Part shown: positions 37,401 to 45,708 of the stretch, in pieces
How the letters are laid out: every line of letters begins with the position of its first letter
How positions within the stretch are numbered: position 1 is the first letter of the stretch
Assembly: GCA_002839375.1 (NCBI GenBank)
Contig: PGXY01000006.1
Location: 62,001-126,000, forward strand
Origin: Spirochaetae bacterium HGW-Spirochaetae-1
GTDB lineage: Bacteria; Spirochaetota; UBA4802; UBA5550
Length of the DNA stretch: 64,000 nt
Direction: 5' to 3'
Notes under the pieces: model-generated
The model's input: only the letters and a program-made list of their open reading frames with translations
What the model was told of the DNA's origin: nothing
Database searches by the model: none
Position numbers and translations under genes: made by a program

Positions 37401-37540
37401 ACATCCTTAAAGATGCTTTGGCAAACCCGGAGTATTATCAGGATCTCATGGTGAGAATTTCGGGATATGTAGCATATTTTACCAAACTTCAGCGCGACCT
37501 TCAGCTTGAAGTCATTCGTCGCGCCGAATACAGGATATAA
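34475..37540 (+). CDS. Glycyl radical enzyme with N-terminal SCP2 domain
   Basis: A 1021-residue fusion. Residues about 30-155 form an SCP2-like lipid-binding domain (GTIIFKDGSVKVLD…, TGRVRTEGNIMLIGLF). From about 190 to the end is a pyruvate-formate-lyase-like barrel with active-site Cys662 and Glu664 (NGCVEPSIPGK) and the glycyl radical loop RISGYVAYF (Gly997). The Cys-x-Glu pair is that of dehydratases, C-N/C-S lyases and decarboxylases, not of PFL (Cys-Cys). Substrate unknown; SCP2 suggests a hydrophobic one. GGAGG precedes the ATG. The activase follows after 5 bp. Confidence 0.92.
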   Translation: MQDQSIKSNRVQEYINLLASSSQFLAGKLLHKQQMLLQGFLGYIASKFNTNPVLQNEMKGTQGWINVSVGMKSEDDSAKGTIIFKDGSVKVLDHISDNVDCTLIFSTPKDLIEQMDASPDEAYRMILTGRVRTEGNIMLIGLFNYYVNLIVGKDQQKSVDKQISEHKKANKIAGEEVANTSSCRKEKSTRKILRLRGTRIDPGVMFLEDPFLADYGLEDFPRLQQFRSEYFNRKKEAVVCHEYGKLITDFHLEYGYDVDNNGRTWDPNLRKAKSLKYILERRKPIIREDDLLAGTYTTDPVSGCIGHPFAVGCYSWGELRSFAKRELMPYEISEETIQILHKHVFPFWARRNIHELWRSNTGNGLPVQIHDRFFSIFYWKTVSMSEITPDHEKILKYGTKGVIKRIQDELNNDHRVDEEKKNTLKAMIICLEAINIYAKNLAQQAAKDAQIENNPKRKMELEQISKILLKVPENPSTTIDEAVQAMIIVHFCLTMENSDDGPMLGRLDQILQPYFISDINKLSTPEEKEIYVKHTIDLLGSLFFRVASHQVLIPDIGNWQNSGSSPNTTITVGGVDRDGEDAVNDMTYIILKVTELAGLNDPNMHARYNPGKNSRHYLKRVCDVNYITGATPCIHGDDAMFAALTNHGWPIEDVRDWVANGCVEPSIPGKHSSATSSLEINLVAPLEMALNNGKHPLVKWEIGPKTGSINGGDFITFDQFWGAFEKQCKFLLELSVVGNNQLGEIYQKHQPAPLLSVLIDDCIEKGRGLTRGGGHYNSTGVSVIGLADVVDSFMVIKKLVFEEKAVTFKDLKEAIDNNFNNNSKLHALVKTRVPRFGSGNNEAIEMANKVTGMVHDYYINQRNYRGGIYTTGWWSMANHAVYGRVTGALPTGRLAGEPFTPGLTPHPSASVNLLDNLRDVARLDPRNLDNNIAFNVKVVPGASDTHEKIVDTMTHYAKTYFEMGGMQTQFNVVTTDILKDALANPEYYQDLMVRISGYVAYFTKLQRDLQLEVIRRAEYRI

Positions 37541-37545
37541 TTTTC

Positions 37546-38472
37546 ATGAGACCCCCCCTTATAATAGATATCAAAGGTAATTCACTGGATGACGGACCGG
37601 GCATCCGATCCGTCATCTTCTTCAAAGGTTGTCCGCTCTCCTGCGTATGGTGCCATAATCCTGAAAGCAGGCTTCCTCTTCCAGAATTATCTTTTGATCC
37701 TCAAAAATGTATCGGTTGCGGCAGCTGCATAGAGAAATGCCAGGTGGGCGCTCTTTCCCGCGATAATGTTTTTTTTGTCGATAGGATAAAATGCACATAT
37801 TGTTTCGCATGTGCGAAAGATTGCCCGACGGGCGCTCTCAGTCGAATTGGCCAGAAAATGACGCAAGAGGAAATAATCGAAAAGGTCCTTAAAGACAAAC
37901 CTTTTTTCGATTCATCAGGAGGCGGCGTAACATTTTCCGGCGGAGAACCGACACTTCACATGGATTTTCTTTCTGGGCTTCTTAAAACTCTGAAAGAAGC
38001 CGGTATTCATACACTTATTGAAACTTGCGGATACTTCGACTTTGATGAATTTAAGGAAAATGTACTTCCATATACAGACATGATATACATGGACATCAAG
38101 CTCTTTGACCCGAAGTTGCACAAGCGTTATTGCGGTGTCGAAAACGGTATCATCCTTGAAAATTTTATTAAGCTTCATGAGCTTTCTTTAAAGGGTGGAT
38201 TCGAAATAGTACCGAGGACGCCCCTCGTCCCCGGCATAACGGATACAGAAGAAAACCTCGTTGCAATTGCTCGTTTCCTCAAGTCCAATCAGGTAAAGGA
38301 AATCCAGCTGCTGCCTAATAATCCCACCTGGCATGAGAAATGTTTTTCCCTCGGGATTTCCAATAGATTTTTGGAAGATAGTCCCTTGCGAAAATGGTTG
38401 CCGCCCGCAGACGTGGAAGCATGTAAATGCATATTTGAGTGTTTAAACGACTCATATAAGACAAGGAGTTAA
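37546..38472 (+). CDS. Glycyl radical enzyme activase (radical SAM)
   Basis: A 308-residue activase. The radical SAM cluster motif is C-x3-C-x2-C (CPLSCVWCHNPES). An inserted ferredoxin region has two CxxCxxCxxxC sets (CIGCGSCIEKC, CTYCFACAKDC), as in activases of the dehydratase/lyase group. GGGVTFSGGEP is the SAM-binding GGE motif. It uses SAM and reduced iron-sulfur cluster to place the radical on the upstream enzyme's Gly997. Confidence 0.95.
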   Translation: MRPPLIIDIKGNSLDDGPGIRSVIFFKGCPLSCVWCHNPESRLPLPELSFDPQKCIGCGSCIEKCQVGALSRDNVFFVDRIKCTYCFACAKDCPTGALSRIGQKMTQEEIIEKVLKDKPFFDSSGGGVTFSGGEPTLHMDFLSGLLKTLKEAGIHTLIETCGYFDFDEFKENVLPYTDMIYMDIKLFDPKLHKRYCGVENGIILENFIKLHELSLKGGFEIVPRTPLVPGITDTEENLVAIARFLKSNQVKEIQLLPNNPTWHEKCFSLGISNRFLEDSPLRKWLPPADVEACKCIFECLNDSYKTRS

Positions 38473-38474
38473 TT

Positions 38475-40115
38475 ATGAAATCGGCTAAAAAAGGTGAGTA
38501 TACGTTGTTAAAGGACGGAATCATTATCGATGGTCTCGGAAACAGGGGAGTGAGGGGGAGCGTGCTCGTAAACGGACCATCAATCGAAAAGGTAATTTAT
38601 GGAATAACCAACGACAAAGGGCGCGTGATCGACTGTAGCGGGCTTGTCATTGCGCCGGGATTCATTGACTGCCATTCCCATCTTGACTGGTTCGCGGCAA
38701 TGAAAAACGGAGAGCGTTTCACCAGCCCTTTCATTGAACAGGGAATCACTTCTTTTGTGGGCGGAAACTGCGGTTTTTCACCTGCGGCCCTTAACAAAGA
38801 AATGAGCACCTCGAACGAGAAGGCCGTGATCGACAACCTCTTCAAGGAAGGCTTCAGGGGGATCGATAGACTTCCGTGGCGATCGATGGCGGAGTTTTTT
38901 CAATCGCTTTCGAGCGCGGGGATATCCCACAATCTGGCTATGTTCGCCGGCCATGGCAGCATACGCGCGTCTATAAAGGGTCTGGATCCTTCTCCTCTCT
39001 CATCAGATGAAAAAAAAATGATGCTGTCTCTTATGGAAGCAGCGATGGACGAGGGAGCGAAGGGCGTCTCTCTCGGACTTCAATATGAACCGGGGCAGTT
39101 TGCGCCCGATGATGAACTGGAGGATATTGCGAAGCTTGTGAAAAAGCACGACAAGATGCTGGCAGTGCATAGCCGTGCATACTCAGCCGTGTCCGCAGCG
39201 TATCCCGTGATACCGTTCGGAACGCCTCATAATCTCATCGCACTGAAGGAGATGCTCGGGCTGGCACGGCGCACGGGAGTCCGCTTGCAGTTATCGCACC
39301 TTATTTTCGTCGGCACGAAGACATGGTCCTCCTGCGACGACGCCCTGGAAATGATAGACCGTGCAATAGACGACGGCATCGATGTGAAATTCGATACCTT
39401 TGCATATAGCCATGGTGCACCATTAATCAATAGCTTCATGCCGTCGTGGTTTATTTCGAACACCGAAAAGAACTACCGTAGCCGGAAGGCTTTGATGCGC
39501 CTCAAGTTCGAGCTGAAAATACTCAAGACGATATTAGGCATCGGCTTCGAGGACATGCAGGTGATCCGCTCGAATAGCGAGGACCTGGATCGCTTCAACG
39601 GCATGTTCCTAAACGACATCGCCCGCGAACGGGGCATGAGCGAAACCGATAACTTTATCGACTTTTCGAAAAAAAGCGGCGGCAGGGCCGCCATGATTGT
39701 TCACAAATACAGTACACCTGAAATAATAAAGATGCTGATGAAACATCGCGCCTCACTTTTTATGACCGATGCATGGGTAGAACCGGGAGAGCATCAGAAC
39801 TCGGCCGCATATGGGTGCTTTCCCCGCTTTCTGCAGATTGCCAGGGAGGAAAAATGCATCTCCATTGAAGAGGCGATTCGCAAAATGACCGGCGCTGCGG
39901 CCGAACGCATGCGGCTGCACGACAGGGGCGTACTTCAGGAAAAAAAGGCCGCAGACATCGTGGTGTTCGATCCGTCAAAAATCAAGGACAACAACACCAG
40001 AGAACGCGGCAATATACGGCCGAGCGGTATTGAAGCGGTATTCGTCAACGGCATACAGGTCTTGAAAAAAGGAAAATCCGAAGTCTTAGCCAAAGGAGGC
40101 GTTGTGTTACAGTAA
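38475..40115 (+). CDS. Amidohydrolase, N-acyl-D-amino-acid deacylase type
   Basis: A 546-residue metal-dependent hydrolase: H-x-H in DCHSHLD, the bridging Cys of D-aminoacylases (GGNCGFSP), metal His residues in LAVHSRAY and QLSHLIF, and the late Asp (MTDAWVEPG). The closing beta domain (RGVLQEKKAADIVVFDP) is typical. It should cleave an N-acyl bond or a related amide or imide. It starts 2 bp after the activase, so it belongs to the pathway; perhaps it frees or processes the GRE substrate. It looks more GC-rich than its neighbours, suggesting a separate origin. Confidence 0.85.
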   Translation: MKSAKKGEYTLLKDGIIIDGLGNRGVRGSVLVNGPSIEKVIYGITNDKGRVIDCSGLVIAPGFIDCHSHLDWFAAMKNGERFTSPFIEQGITSFVGGNCGFSPAALNKEMSTSNEKAVIDNLFKEGFRGIDRLPWRSMAEFFQSLSSAGISHNLAMFAGHGSIRASIKGLDPSPLSSDEKKMMLSLMEAAMDEGAKGVSLGLQYEPGQFAPDDELEDIAKLVKKHDKMLAVHSRAYSAVSAAYPVIPFGTPHNLIALKEMLGLARRTGVRLQLSHLIFVGTKTWSSCDDALEMIDRAIDDGIDVKFDTFAYSHGAPLINSFMPSWFISNTEKNYRSRKALMRLKFELKILKTILGIGFEDMQVIRSNSEDLDRFNGMFLNDIARERGMSETDNFIDFSKKSGGRAAMIVHKYSTPEIIKMLMKHRASLFMTDAWVEPGEHQNSAAYGCFPRFLQIAREEKCISIEEAIRKMTGAAAERMRLHDRGVLQEKKAADIVVFDPSKIKDNNTRERGNIRPSGIEAVFVNGIQVLKKGKSEVLAKGGVVLQ

Positions 40116-40145
40116 TTTATCACATAACACACAATATACAAGGAA

Positions 40146-42143
40146 ATGGTGAAACGTATGGGAAAATCCTATATGGGGAAAATACTCGTCGTTGATTTGA
40201 CAAATGCTTCAATCGAAGAGGAAATAATTCCTGATGAAATATACCGCAGTGTAACATCAGGAATCGGACTCGCCGCATTGCTTCTTTACCAACGCATTCC
40301 CAAGGATGCCGACCCCCTGGGACCGGATAATGTGCTCGCATTCATGTCTGGATTGCTTACCGGAACCGGTACCTGGTTTAGCGGGAGATGGATGGTTGCA
40401 GGCAAATCCCCGCTCACCGGTGGATGGGGAGATGCCAATTGCGGCGGCACCTTCTCGCCGGCAATTAAACGCTGCGGTTACGACGGAATTTTTTTCCGGG
40501 GTATATCACCCAAGCCGGTTTACCTTTGCATCATCGATGGCAAGGTCGAAATTAAGGATGCAGCGCACCTCTGGGGAACTGATGCGATAGAAGCAGAAAA
40601 GATAATTACTGCCGAACTTGCGGTTCCTCAGGTCCGTGTCGCCGTCATTGGACCGGCAGCCGAAAAGAAATCGCTCATCACCGGCATATCAAATGACCAT
40701 GGCAGATATGCAGCACGTTCCGGTCTAGGGGCCGTAATGGGATCAAAGAATCTAAAGGCGGTAGCCCTCGCGGGCAAGGCAAAGGTCGTTGTTGATAATC
40801 CGGATAAAATTAAGGCACTGAACAAAAATTTTAGTAAATGGCTTAAAAAAGGTCCCAATATAATATCTTCTGGCGGGCTGAGTTTCATTGGAAGGTTTAT
40901 GCGAGTGTCGCCGATTGCCATGGCGCAGAGCGGCGACCTCGTTAAAATGGCTATGGGTCGATTCGGCACCATAGCGTCAAATGTACTTGCGTCAGAGAAT
41001 GGTGATTCTCCCGTTAAGAACTGGAGGGGGGCCGGATTCCGGGACTTCCCGATCAGTTCACACGCCAACAATCTGAATCCGCAGAGAATAATCGATCATG
41101 AGATAAAAAAATATCATTGTTATAACTGTCCGCTTGGATGCGGGAGCATCCTTCGTGTGGACGAAGCTAATCTTCAAGAAACACACAAACCTGAATATGA
41201 GACCTGTTGCGCATTCGGAGCGCTCCAGCTCAACAACGACATGAATGCCATATATCGATTGAATGAATTCTGTAACCGAGCAGGCTTTGATACAATCTCA
41301 GCAGGCGCTACGATCGCTTTTGCGATGGAGTGCTATGAGCATGGAATCATTACCAGGAAAGATACCGGTGGCTTGGATCTTGCCTGGGGAAACTCCGAGG
41401 CGGCGCTTGCACTGCTTGAGAAGATGTCGCGTCGTGAGGGAATTGGCGATATTCTGGCAGACGGAACCCGTAAGGCTGCGGAACGCATCGGCAAAGGGTG
41501 CGAGCGTTTTGCGATTCATGCGGGGGGACAGGAACTTCCAATGCATGATTCACGATATGATCCCGGCTTCGCCGTATCATACTCATTGGAACCAACGCCA
41601 GGCAGGCATACAAACCACGGTTACCAATGGACTGAAATGTTCGCTCTCCATCGGATATTTAAAAAACTTCCAAAACCGGCGGGGCTATCAACGGTGAAAA
41701 GTAAGTATAGGAACACGAAAGACAAAAACATTCTGTTGTCCACGGCAAGTAAATACATGCAGTTCATCAATGGAGCTGGCATATGTCTTTTTGGCGTGCA
41801 AATGGGGGGAAATTTAGACGTTCCCGCGTATACTAACGCCGCGACAGGATGGTCCTTTTCACCGGAAGAATATTTGAAAATCGGCGAACGCATTCAGAAC
41901 ATCCGCCAATCGTTCAACGTAAAACATGGAATAGTGCCGCGTCGTGATTTTTCTCTGCCAGATCGAGCATGTGGGAATCCGCCCTTGGAAGCGGGACCGA
42001 TGAGAGGAATCAAACTTGATATTAAATCTCTCCAGGACGACTTTTTAGGCAGCATGGATTGGGATGTTAATACCGGAGCTCCAACCAAAGTGAAACTCAG
42101 TGAACTTGGCCTCGATTATATTGCGAATGAGATATACAAATGA
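40146..42143 (+). CDS. Aldehyde:ferredoxin oxidoreductase (tungsten pterin)
   Basis: About 665 residues of the AOR family. The start (GKILVVDLTNASIEEEIIP) and the pterin-binding GAVMGSKNLKAVA are characteristic. The 4Fe-4S Cys set appears as YNCPLGC, with a distant Cys in GICLFG. It oxidises aldehydes to acids and reduces ferredoxin. Starts are possible at ATG 40146 or 40158 (MGKSYMGK); the second looks closer to family norms. It overlaps the MoaD-like gene by an ATGA, and is downstream of the GRE genes. Confidence 0.93.
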   Translation: MVKRMGKSYMGKILVVDLTNASIEEEIIPDEIYRSVTSGIGLAALLLYQRIPKDADPLGPDNVLAFMSGLLTGTGTWFSGRWMVAGKSPLTGGWGDANCGGTFSPAIKRCGYDGIFFRGISPKPVYLCIIDGKVEIKDAAHLWGTDAIEAEKIITAELAVPQVRVAVIGPAAEKKSLITGISNDHGRYAARSGLGAVMGSKNLKAVALAGKAKVVVDNPDKIKALNKNFSKWLKKGPNIISSGGLSFIGRFMRVSPIAMAQSGDLVKMAMGRFGTIASNVLASENGDSPVKNWRGAGFRDFPISSHANNLNPQRIIDHEIKKYHCYNCPLGCGSILRVDEANLQETHKPEYETCCAFGALQLNNDMNAIYRLNEFCNRAGFDTISAGATIAFAMECYEHGIITRKDTGGLDLAWGNSEAALALLEKMSRREGIGDILADGTRKAAERIGKGCERFAIHAGGQELPMHDSRYDPGFAVSYSLEPTPGRHTNHGYQWTEMFALHRIFKKLPKPAGLSTVKSKYRNTKDKNILLSTASKYMQFINGAGICLFGVQMGGNLDVPAYTNAATGWSFSPEEYLKIGERIQNIRQSFNVKHGIVPRRDFSLPDRACGNPPLEAGPMRGIKLDIKSLQDDFLGSMDWDVNTGAPTKVKLSELGLDYIANEIYK

Positions 42144-42451
42144 CATGTTTTTTCCCCAAAACATCGCAACCTCGGATTTCGGTCGAGTTGAAGATCATCG
42201 GGTTTTTTTGTGGAGAATATATATATATTCTCCACAAGGTCACCATAGATCAAGGTTGTTCCCCATCAGATTTACTGCGTGTTTCACGCAAGACCGGACT
42301 TGTCTCTCCTGATCTCTATAAGCAACTTCGCAATATAAAAAAGTATGTGATACAATGTAATGGAGAAGTCATTCCGACTGAGAATGTTTCTAAAACAAGT
42401 TTAGTTGATGGTGATAGCATACTCATTTTTTCCTTTGTCGCAGGAGGGTAA
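42140..42451 (+). CDS. MoaD/ThiS-like ubiquitin-fold protein
   Basis: A 103-residue protein that ends in Gly-Gly (FSFVAGG), as MoaD and ThiS do for thiocarboxylate sulfur transfer. It carries VDGDSILIF before it, a typical beta-grasp end. ATG overlaps the AOR stop. MoaD-like proteins next to AORs probably supply sulfur for the tungsten pterin. The first 15 residues look atypical, so a later start is possible. Confidence 0.82.
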   Translation: MTCFFPKTSQPRISVELKIIGFFCGEYIYILHKVTIDQGCSPSDLLRVSRKTGLVSPDLYKQLRNIKKYVIQCNGEVIPTENVSKTSLVDGDSILIFSFVAGG

Positions 42452-43351
42452 GTGAGAGTGAAAAATCAAATACTAATGATTCTGGCTATGACGACATGGG
42501 GAGGGGCATGGGTATGCGGGAAAGCAGTTTCTCATGATCTTAATTTTCAGGAACTTGCGTTTGTCAGGTTTTTACTCGCTTTTCTTTTTTCCGTACCGCC
42601 GGTCTTGTTATTTCGGAAAAGTCTGCGAATAGATAATGAAACAATAAAAAAGATAATCATAGGGAGTTTGTTTTATACCGTTTACAGCCAATTTTTTTTC
42701 CTGGGTGTTGCGCGCGGGTCTGCCGGACTTGGCGGCTTACTGGTCCATACACTAATACCGATTATCACTTTTTCGGCAACAATGTTCTTATCCAGGATTA
42801 GGATTCATTTGCTTGAAGCGTCCGGCCTTATCATGGGCTTTGCTGGGACTCTGATTATTCTAAGAATCTGGTCAATCGACTTAGAACAACTTCTGCGAAC
42901 CGGCAATCTTTTCTTTTTGATCTCCGCATTCTTATGGTCAGGCCTAACAATTAATAGTGAAAAAGCACAGGAAAAAGTATCCATCTGGGTATTCAGTTTT
43001 TATTTAAATGGATTTTCCGCTATTTTACAGTTCCTATTTGCAGCACCCATTGGGATTGGTGATCTCTTTCCAGTTACCATTTCATTCTGGGCATACATGA
43101 TCTATCTCTCCCTGTTTTCGTCCGTTTTAGCTACAGCGGTCTATTTCTATGCAGCAAAGCTACTTGGCCCTCATAAAGCGAGTGTTTTCACTTTTCTGGT
43201 GCCGACAAGCACAATCATTCTAAGTTGGATTTTTTTGAAAGAAATACCTGAAACATCTACTTTGATAGGCGGTTGCATATCCATTACCGCAGTATATCTT
43301 GTTCAATATACAAAAAAGCCAATGGCCAATGTAGCTGTAATCTCAGAATAA
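42452..43351 (+). CDS. EamA/DMT-family transporter
   Basis: About 299 residues, ten hydrophobic helices in two EamA repeats (GGAWVCGKAVSHDLNFQELAFVRF near the start; second repeat from about 150). Such proteins export or import small metabolites. The start is GTG 42452 or GTG 42458; AGGAGGG at 42442-42448 is better spaced for the second. It starts right after the MoaD-like gene, so it is part of the operon. Confidence 0.87.
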   Translation: MRVKNQILMILAMTTWGGAWVCGKAVSHDLNFQELAFVRFLLAFLFSVPPVLLFRKSLRIDNETIKKIIIGSLFYTVYSQFFFLGVARGSAGLGGLLVHTLIPIITFSATMFLSRIRIHLLEASGLIMGFAGTLIILRIWSIDLEQLLRTGNLFFLISAFLWSGLTINSEKAQEKVSIWVFSFYLNGFSAILQFLFAAPIGIGDLFPVTISFWAYMIYLSLFSSVLATAVYFYAAKLLGPHKASVFTFLVPTSTIILSWIFLKEIPETSTLIGGCISITAVYLVQYTKKPMANVAVISE

Positions 43352-43374
43352 TAATTTCACAAGGAGAATTATAT

Positions 43375-43833
43375 ATGTCAGCCTCAATAGCTTTAAAGAA
43401 AGTAGAAGGTTATATCGGAAAGGAAATCTTTCTCTCTGAATGGACTCAAATTACGCAGGATCAAATTAATCAATTTGCAGATAGTACAATGGACCACATG
43501 TGGGTGCATGTTGATGAGGAAAAAGCGGCAAAGGGTCCGTTCGGGACAACAATTGCTCATGGGTATCTTACCCTCTCCCTTCTCCCTTTTTTCAACTATC
43601 AGGTGCCCATGATACTTGAAGGTATGAAATTCTCAATCAATTATGGACTGGATAAAGTTCGATTTATCAATCCCGTGGTATCCGGCGCAAAAATGCGTGA
43701 TCGTATCGTATTAGCGACAATAGAGGAAAAACCGGGCAACCGATTGCTTATAAAACAAAATCATACGCTTGAAATCGAAGGTCAGGAAAAACCTGCCTGT
43801 ATCGCCGAAGCTTTGACCATGCTCTTTTTCTAA
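43375..43833 (+). CDS. MaoC-like (R)-enoyl-CoA hydratase
   Basis: A 152-residue hot-dog-fold hydratase. The catalytic Asp-His motif is visible (FADSTMDHMWVHVDEEKA) and is followed by FGTTIAHGYLTLSLLP. AAGGAG eight bases before ATG 43375 fixes the start. It hydrates an enoyl-CoA or a similar thioester, and fits a pathway that goes through a CoA ester. Confidence 0.9.
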   Translation: MSASIALKKVEGYIGKEIFLSEWTQITQDQINQFADSTMDHMWVHVDEEKAAKGPFGTTIAHGYLTLSLLPFFNYQVPMILEGMKFSINYGLDKVRFINPVVSGAKMRDRIVLATIEEKPGNRLLIKQNHTLEIEGQEKPACIAEALTMLFF

Positions 43834-43895
43834 CATCGATATGCAATGATGAGATTATAAAAAATTAGGATAAGATAATGTTTAAAGGAGGTAAA

Positions 43896-44060
43896 ATGTC
43901 TGAATCACGCAAAAAAATTATGACTGCAAGTGAAGCTATAAGTAAATACGTTCACAACGGTGATCATCTCGTCATCGGCAATTATACAGTCGGGACTTGC
44001 GCCGAGCTTGTGTTTGAAGTAGCCAGGCAAGGCCAAATTACTTATGGCTTGTTTCGGTGA
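43896..44060 (+). pseudogene. CoA-transferase alpha subunit, truncated
   Basis: A perfect ribosome site (AAAGGAGG) and ATG 43896 lead into about 48 residues typical of family I CoA-transferase subunit A (KIMTASEAISKYVHNGDHLVIGNYTVGTCAELVFEVARQGQIT). After about 44040 the sequence changes and stops at TGA 44058-44060, where the GC-rich repeat region begins. The rest of the alpha subunit and the beta subunit are missing. It should have fed the operon's acid product into a CoA thioester. Confidence 0.85.
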
Positions 44061-44475
44061 GCCCTTTACTAAAGGGGCGCGCGGAGCGGGGGATTTGATA
44101 CGTGCCGGAAGGCGTTCGTTTGCGGGTATTATCCGAATAATTTTTCCGGAATAATCCTTTGCGAACTTTTTCAGCCGGGATCACCGGTTGGGTGATGGAT
44201 GTTCCGGTTTCCCGGGACGGGGATTGCGGCAGGGGCCCTCTGCCGTGTGGGGGTGTCCCTTGGGGCCGGGACAGGGCCCTTTGCCCCTTTTTTGTCACGC
44301 CACAAAAAAGAGGCGAAAAAAGGGCGCTCGCTCAAACGCCGCGAGGGGCTTGGTCTTTCTGTATCAGGAAACTCTCTCCATGCACACTGCGGACGCCATC
44401 CTGGCTTGTCCTCGCGTGCAGCCCAGCAGCGAAGGCGTCCATGCCTTCGCTGTCCTTTGCTTCTCTGCGACAATA
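44061..44475. repeat. Modular GC-rich repeat block (copy 3)
   Basis: Modules A (44168-44232), B (44229-44274), C (44352-44426) and D (44436-44455) match copy 1 at 31054-31400 but stand in the order A-B-C-D instead of B-C-A-D. Overlapping ORFs in this block, on both strands, have unusual Arg/Pro/Gly-rich translations and no ribosome sites, so I do not call genes. It marks the right edge of the catabolic island. Confidence 0.75.
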
Positions 44476-45005
44476 AAATTCAAGTTTTCAAAGATCGAAT
44501 GCAAGCCTGAATCATATATGTTTAAAACCCTCGGCGGGTCCGTTATGCCCTTTGTTATTAATACGTGCCGAAATGATACCTGTTAAAAAAATTTCCGGGG
44601 TCAGGGGAAAATTTGAGTTTTTTTTCCCCGGGCTCCGCTTTTTAAAACCGGTACAGGAGCATTATGGAACGAGCAACGGAGAAGCAACGGAGGAAGAACG
44701 GAGGAGCATGGTCGGGATCTGGCCGGGAAATTTCGGTATCGGCGGGTGTTCATGGTTTTTTTTATTACAACAGGGAAATTGTTTTAATATCTGGGAAGGG
44801 GATACGTATTATACAGTAGATATGCCTGTCGACAGGAGATGTGGGCTGCATCGGGGGCAGTGGATATTTTTATAATATGGGTAACATCAGATGAAATCGG
44901 GGTTGACTTATTAGAGTTAAATCCTATGTTTGAATAATGGAGTTTGTGGGGATGGATTGAGGGTGATTTGGTTTATGGAGTTAATGCGAATTGCGGATGA
45001 GGGTT
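44476..45005. other. Gene-free stretch before the cassette array
   Basis: About 530 bp. A 107-residue ORF (44552-44875) has no recognisable motif and I do not support it. The region holds a purine-rich GAACGAGCAACGGAG repeat-like run (about 44666-44705) and a candidate promoter at 44903-44930. Nothing else is clear. Confidence 0.4.
44903..44930 (+). promoter_or_regulatory. Candidate promoter facing the cassette array
   Basis: TTGACT (44903-44908), a 16-base spacer and TATGTT (44925-44930) lie about 75 bp before the first cassette boundary (45006). It could serve as the cassette promoter in place of an integron Pc. Confidence 0.4.
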
Positions 45006-45074
45006 GTTATATGACATTGTCTCGCCAACTTTATAAAAAGCCGCCATCCGTGGCGGCAATATGAGGAATTAAAA

Positions 45075-45521
45075 ATGAATTTTAGGTTTATTCTTTTAAT
45101 TTTATTACCCTTAATAATTTTTAATATTATATCATGCAAAGAACCTAGTAGATATTCCTATAATAAAGATAAAAGACTATTTTCTTGTATGCATAAAAAC
45201 AAAACAATTTGTGTTGAATTTTATTCAAATAAATTTACTAGTAATGATGAAATTTCATCGACGAAGGATTCACAAAATTATTTATGTGATGGAGATTTAG
45301 TCAATTTCTGTGATGGCAATAATTTAAAAATTGTAGTAGAGAATATCCAGAAAACAAAAAGAACAAAAAAAATAGAAAATACAACTCATTGCTCAGATTT
45401 TGATCGTATAGATTACTATTATAATACATATAAAAATGATATTAAAACTATTAAAAATTATTATACTGCTAATTCAAATAATGAAAAAATAATATTTCAT
45501 ATAATAAATGAAAACAATTAA
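45075..45521 (+). CDS. Cassette 1: small lipoprotein
   Basis: A 148-residue protein with a hydrophobic leader and lipobox (NIISC, Cys21). The mature part is rich in Lys, Asn and Tyr, with no recognised domain. A hairpin GCCGCC-ATCCGT-GGCGGC (45040-45057) and a short GAGGAA ribosome-site-like run precede the ATG. Function unknown; an envelope role is inferred. Confidence 0.7.
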   Translation: MNFRFILLILLPLIIFNIISCKEPSRYSYNKDKRLFSCMHKNKTICVEFYSNKFTSNDEISSTKDSQNYLCDGDLVNFCDGNNLKIVVENIQKTKRTKKIENTTHCSDFDRIDYYYNTYKNDIKTIKNYYTANSNNEKIIFHIINENN

Positions 45522-45599
45522 TAACACAATAATATAAATATTATATGCCTACGCCATCCATGGCTTCGGAAACTATATGGCAAAATGGCGAGACAACGT

Positions 45600-45708
45600 C
45601 ATATAACACGGCGTCATGCGCTGCGCTCACTGCGTTCGCTTGGGCTTCGCCAAATTTTGCCTTCGCTACGCTACGGCAAAACGTCGCATACGCCGGGAAC
45701 GTTATGTG
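45600..45708. other. attC-like site 1
   Basis: The left arm CATATAAC-A-CGGCGT-CATGCG (45600-45620) pairs with the right arm CGCAT-ACGCCG-GGAAC-GTTATG (about 45686-45706), with the unpaired bases and spacer usual for attC. The right core is GTTATGT at 45701-45707, as in Vibrio-type sites. The central part has further self-complementary GC-rich runs. Cassette 2 begins at the GTT. Confidence 0.8.

Noticed and set aside
44171-44586. Overlapping ORFs on both strands in the GC-rich block
   Set aside because: They arise from stop-poor, GC-rich repeats. Their Arg/Pro/Gly-rich products repeat at 31045-31233 and 31917-32297 because the DNA repeats.
44552-44875. 107-residue ORF before the cassette array
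   Set aside because: No ribosome site, no recognised motif and a composition unlike neighbouring genes. It overlaps repeat-like sequence.
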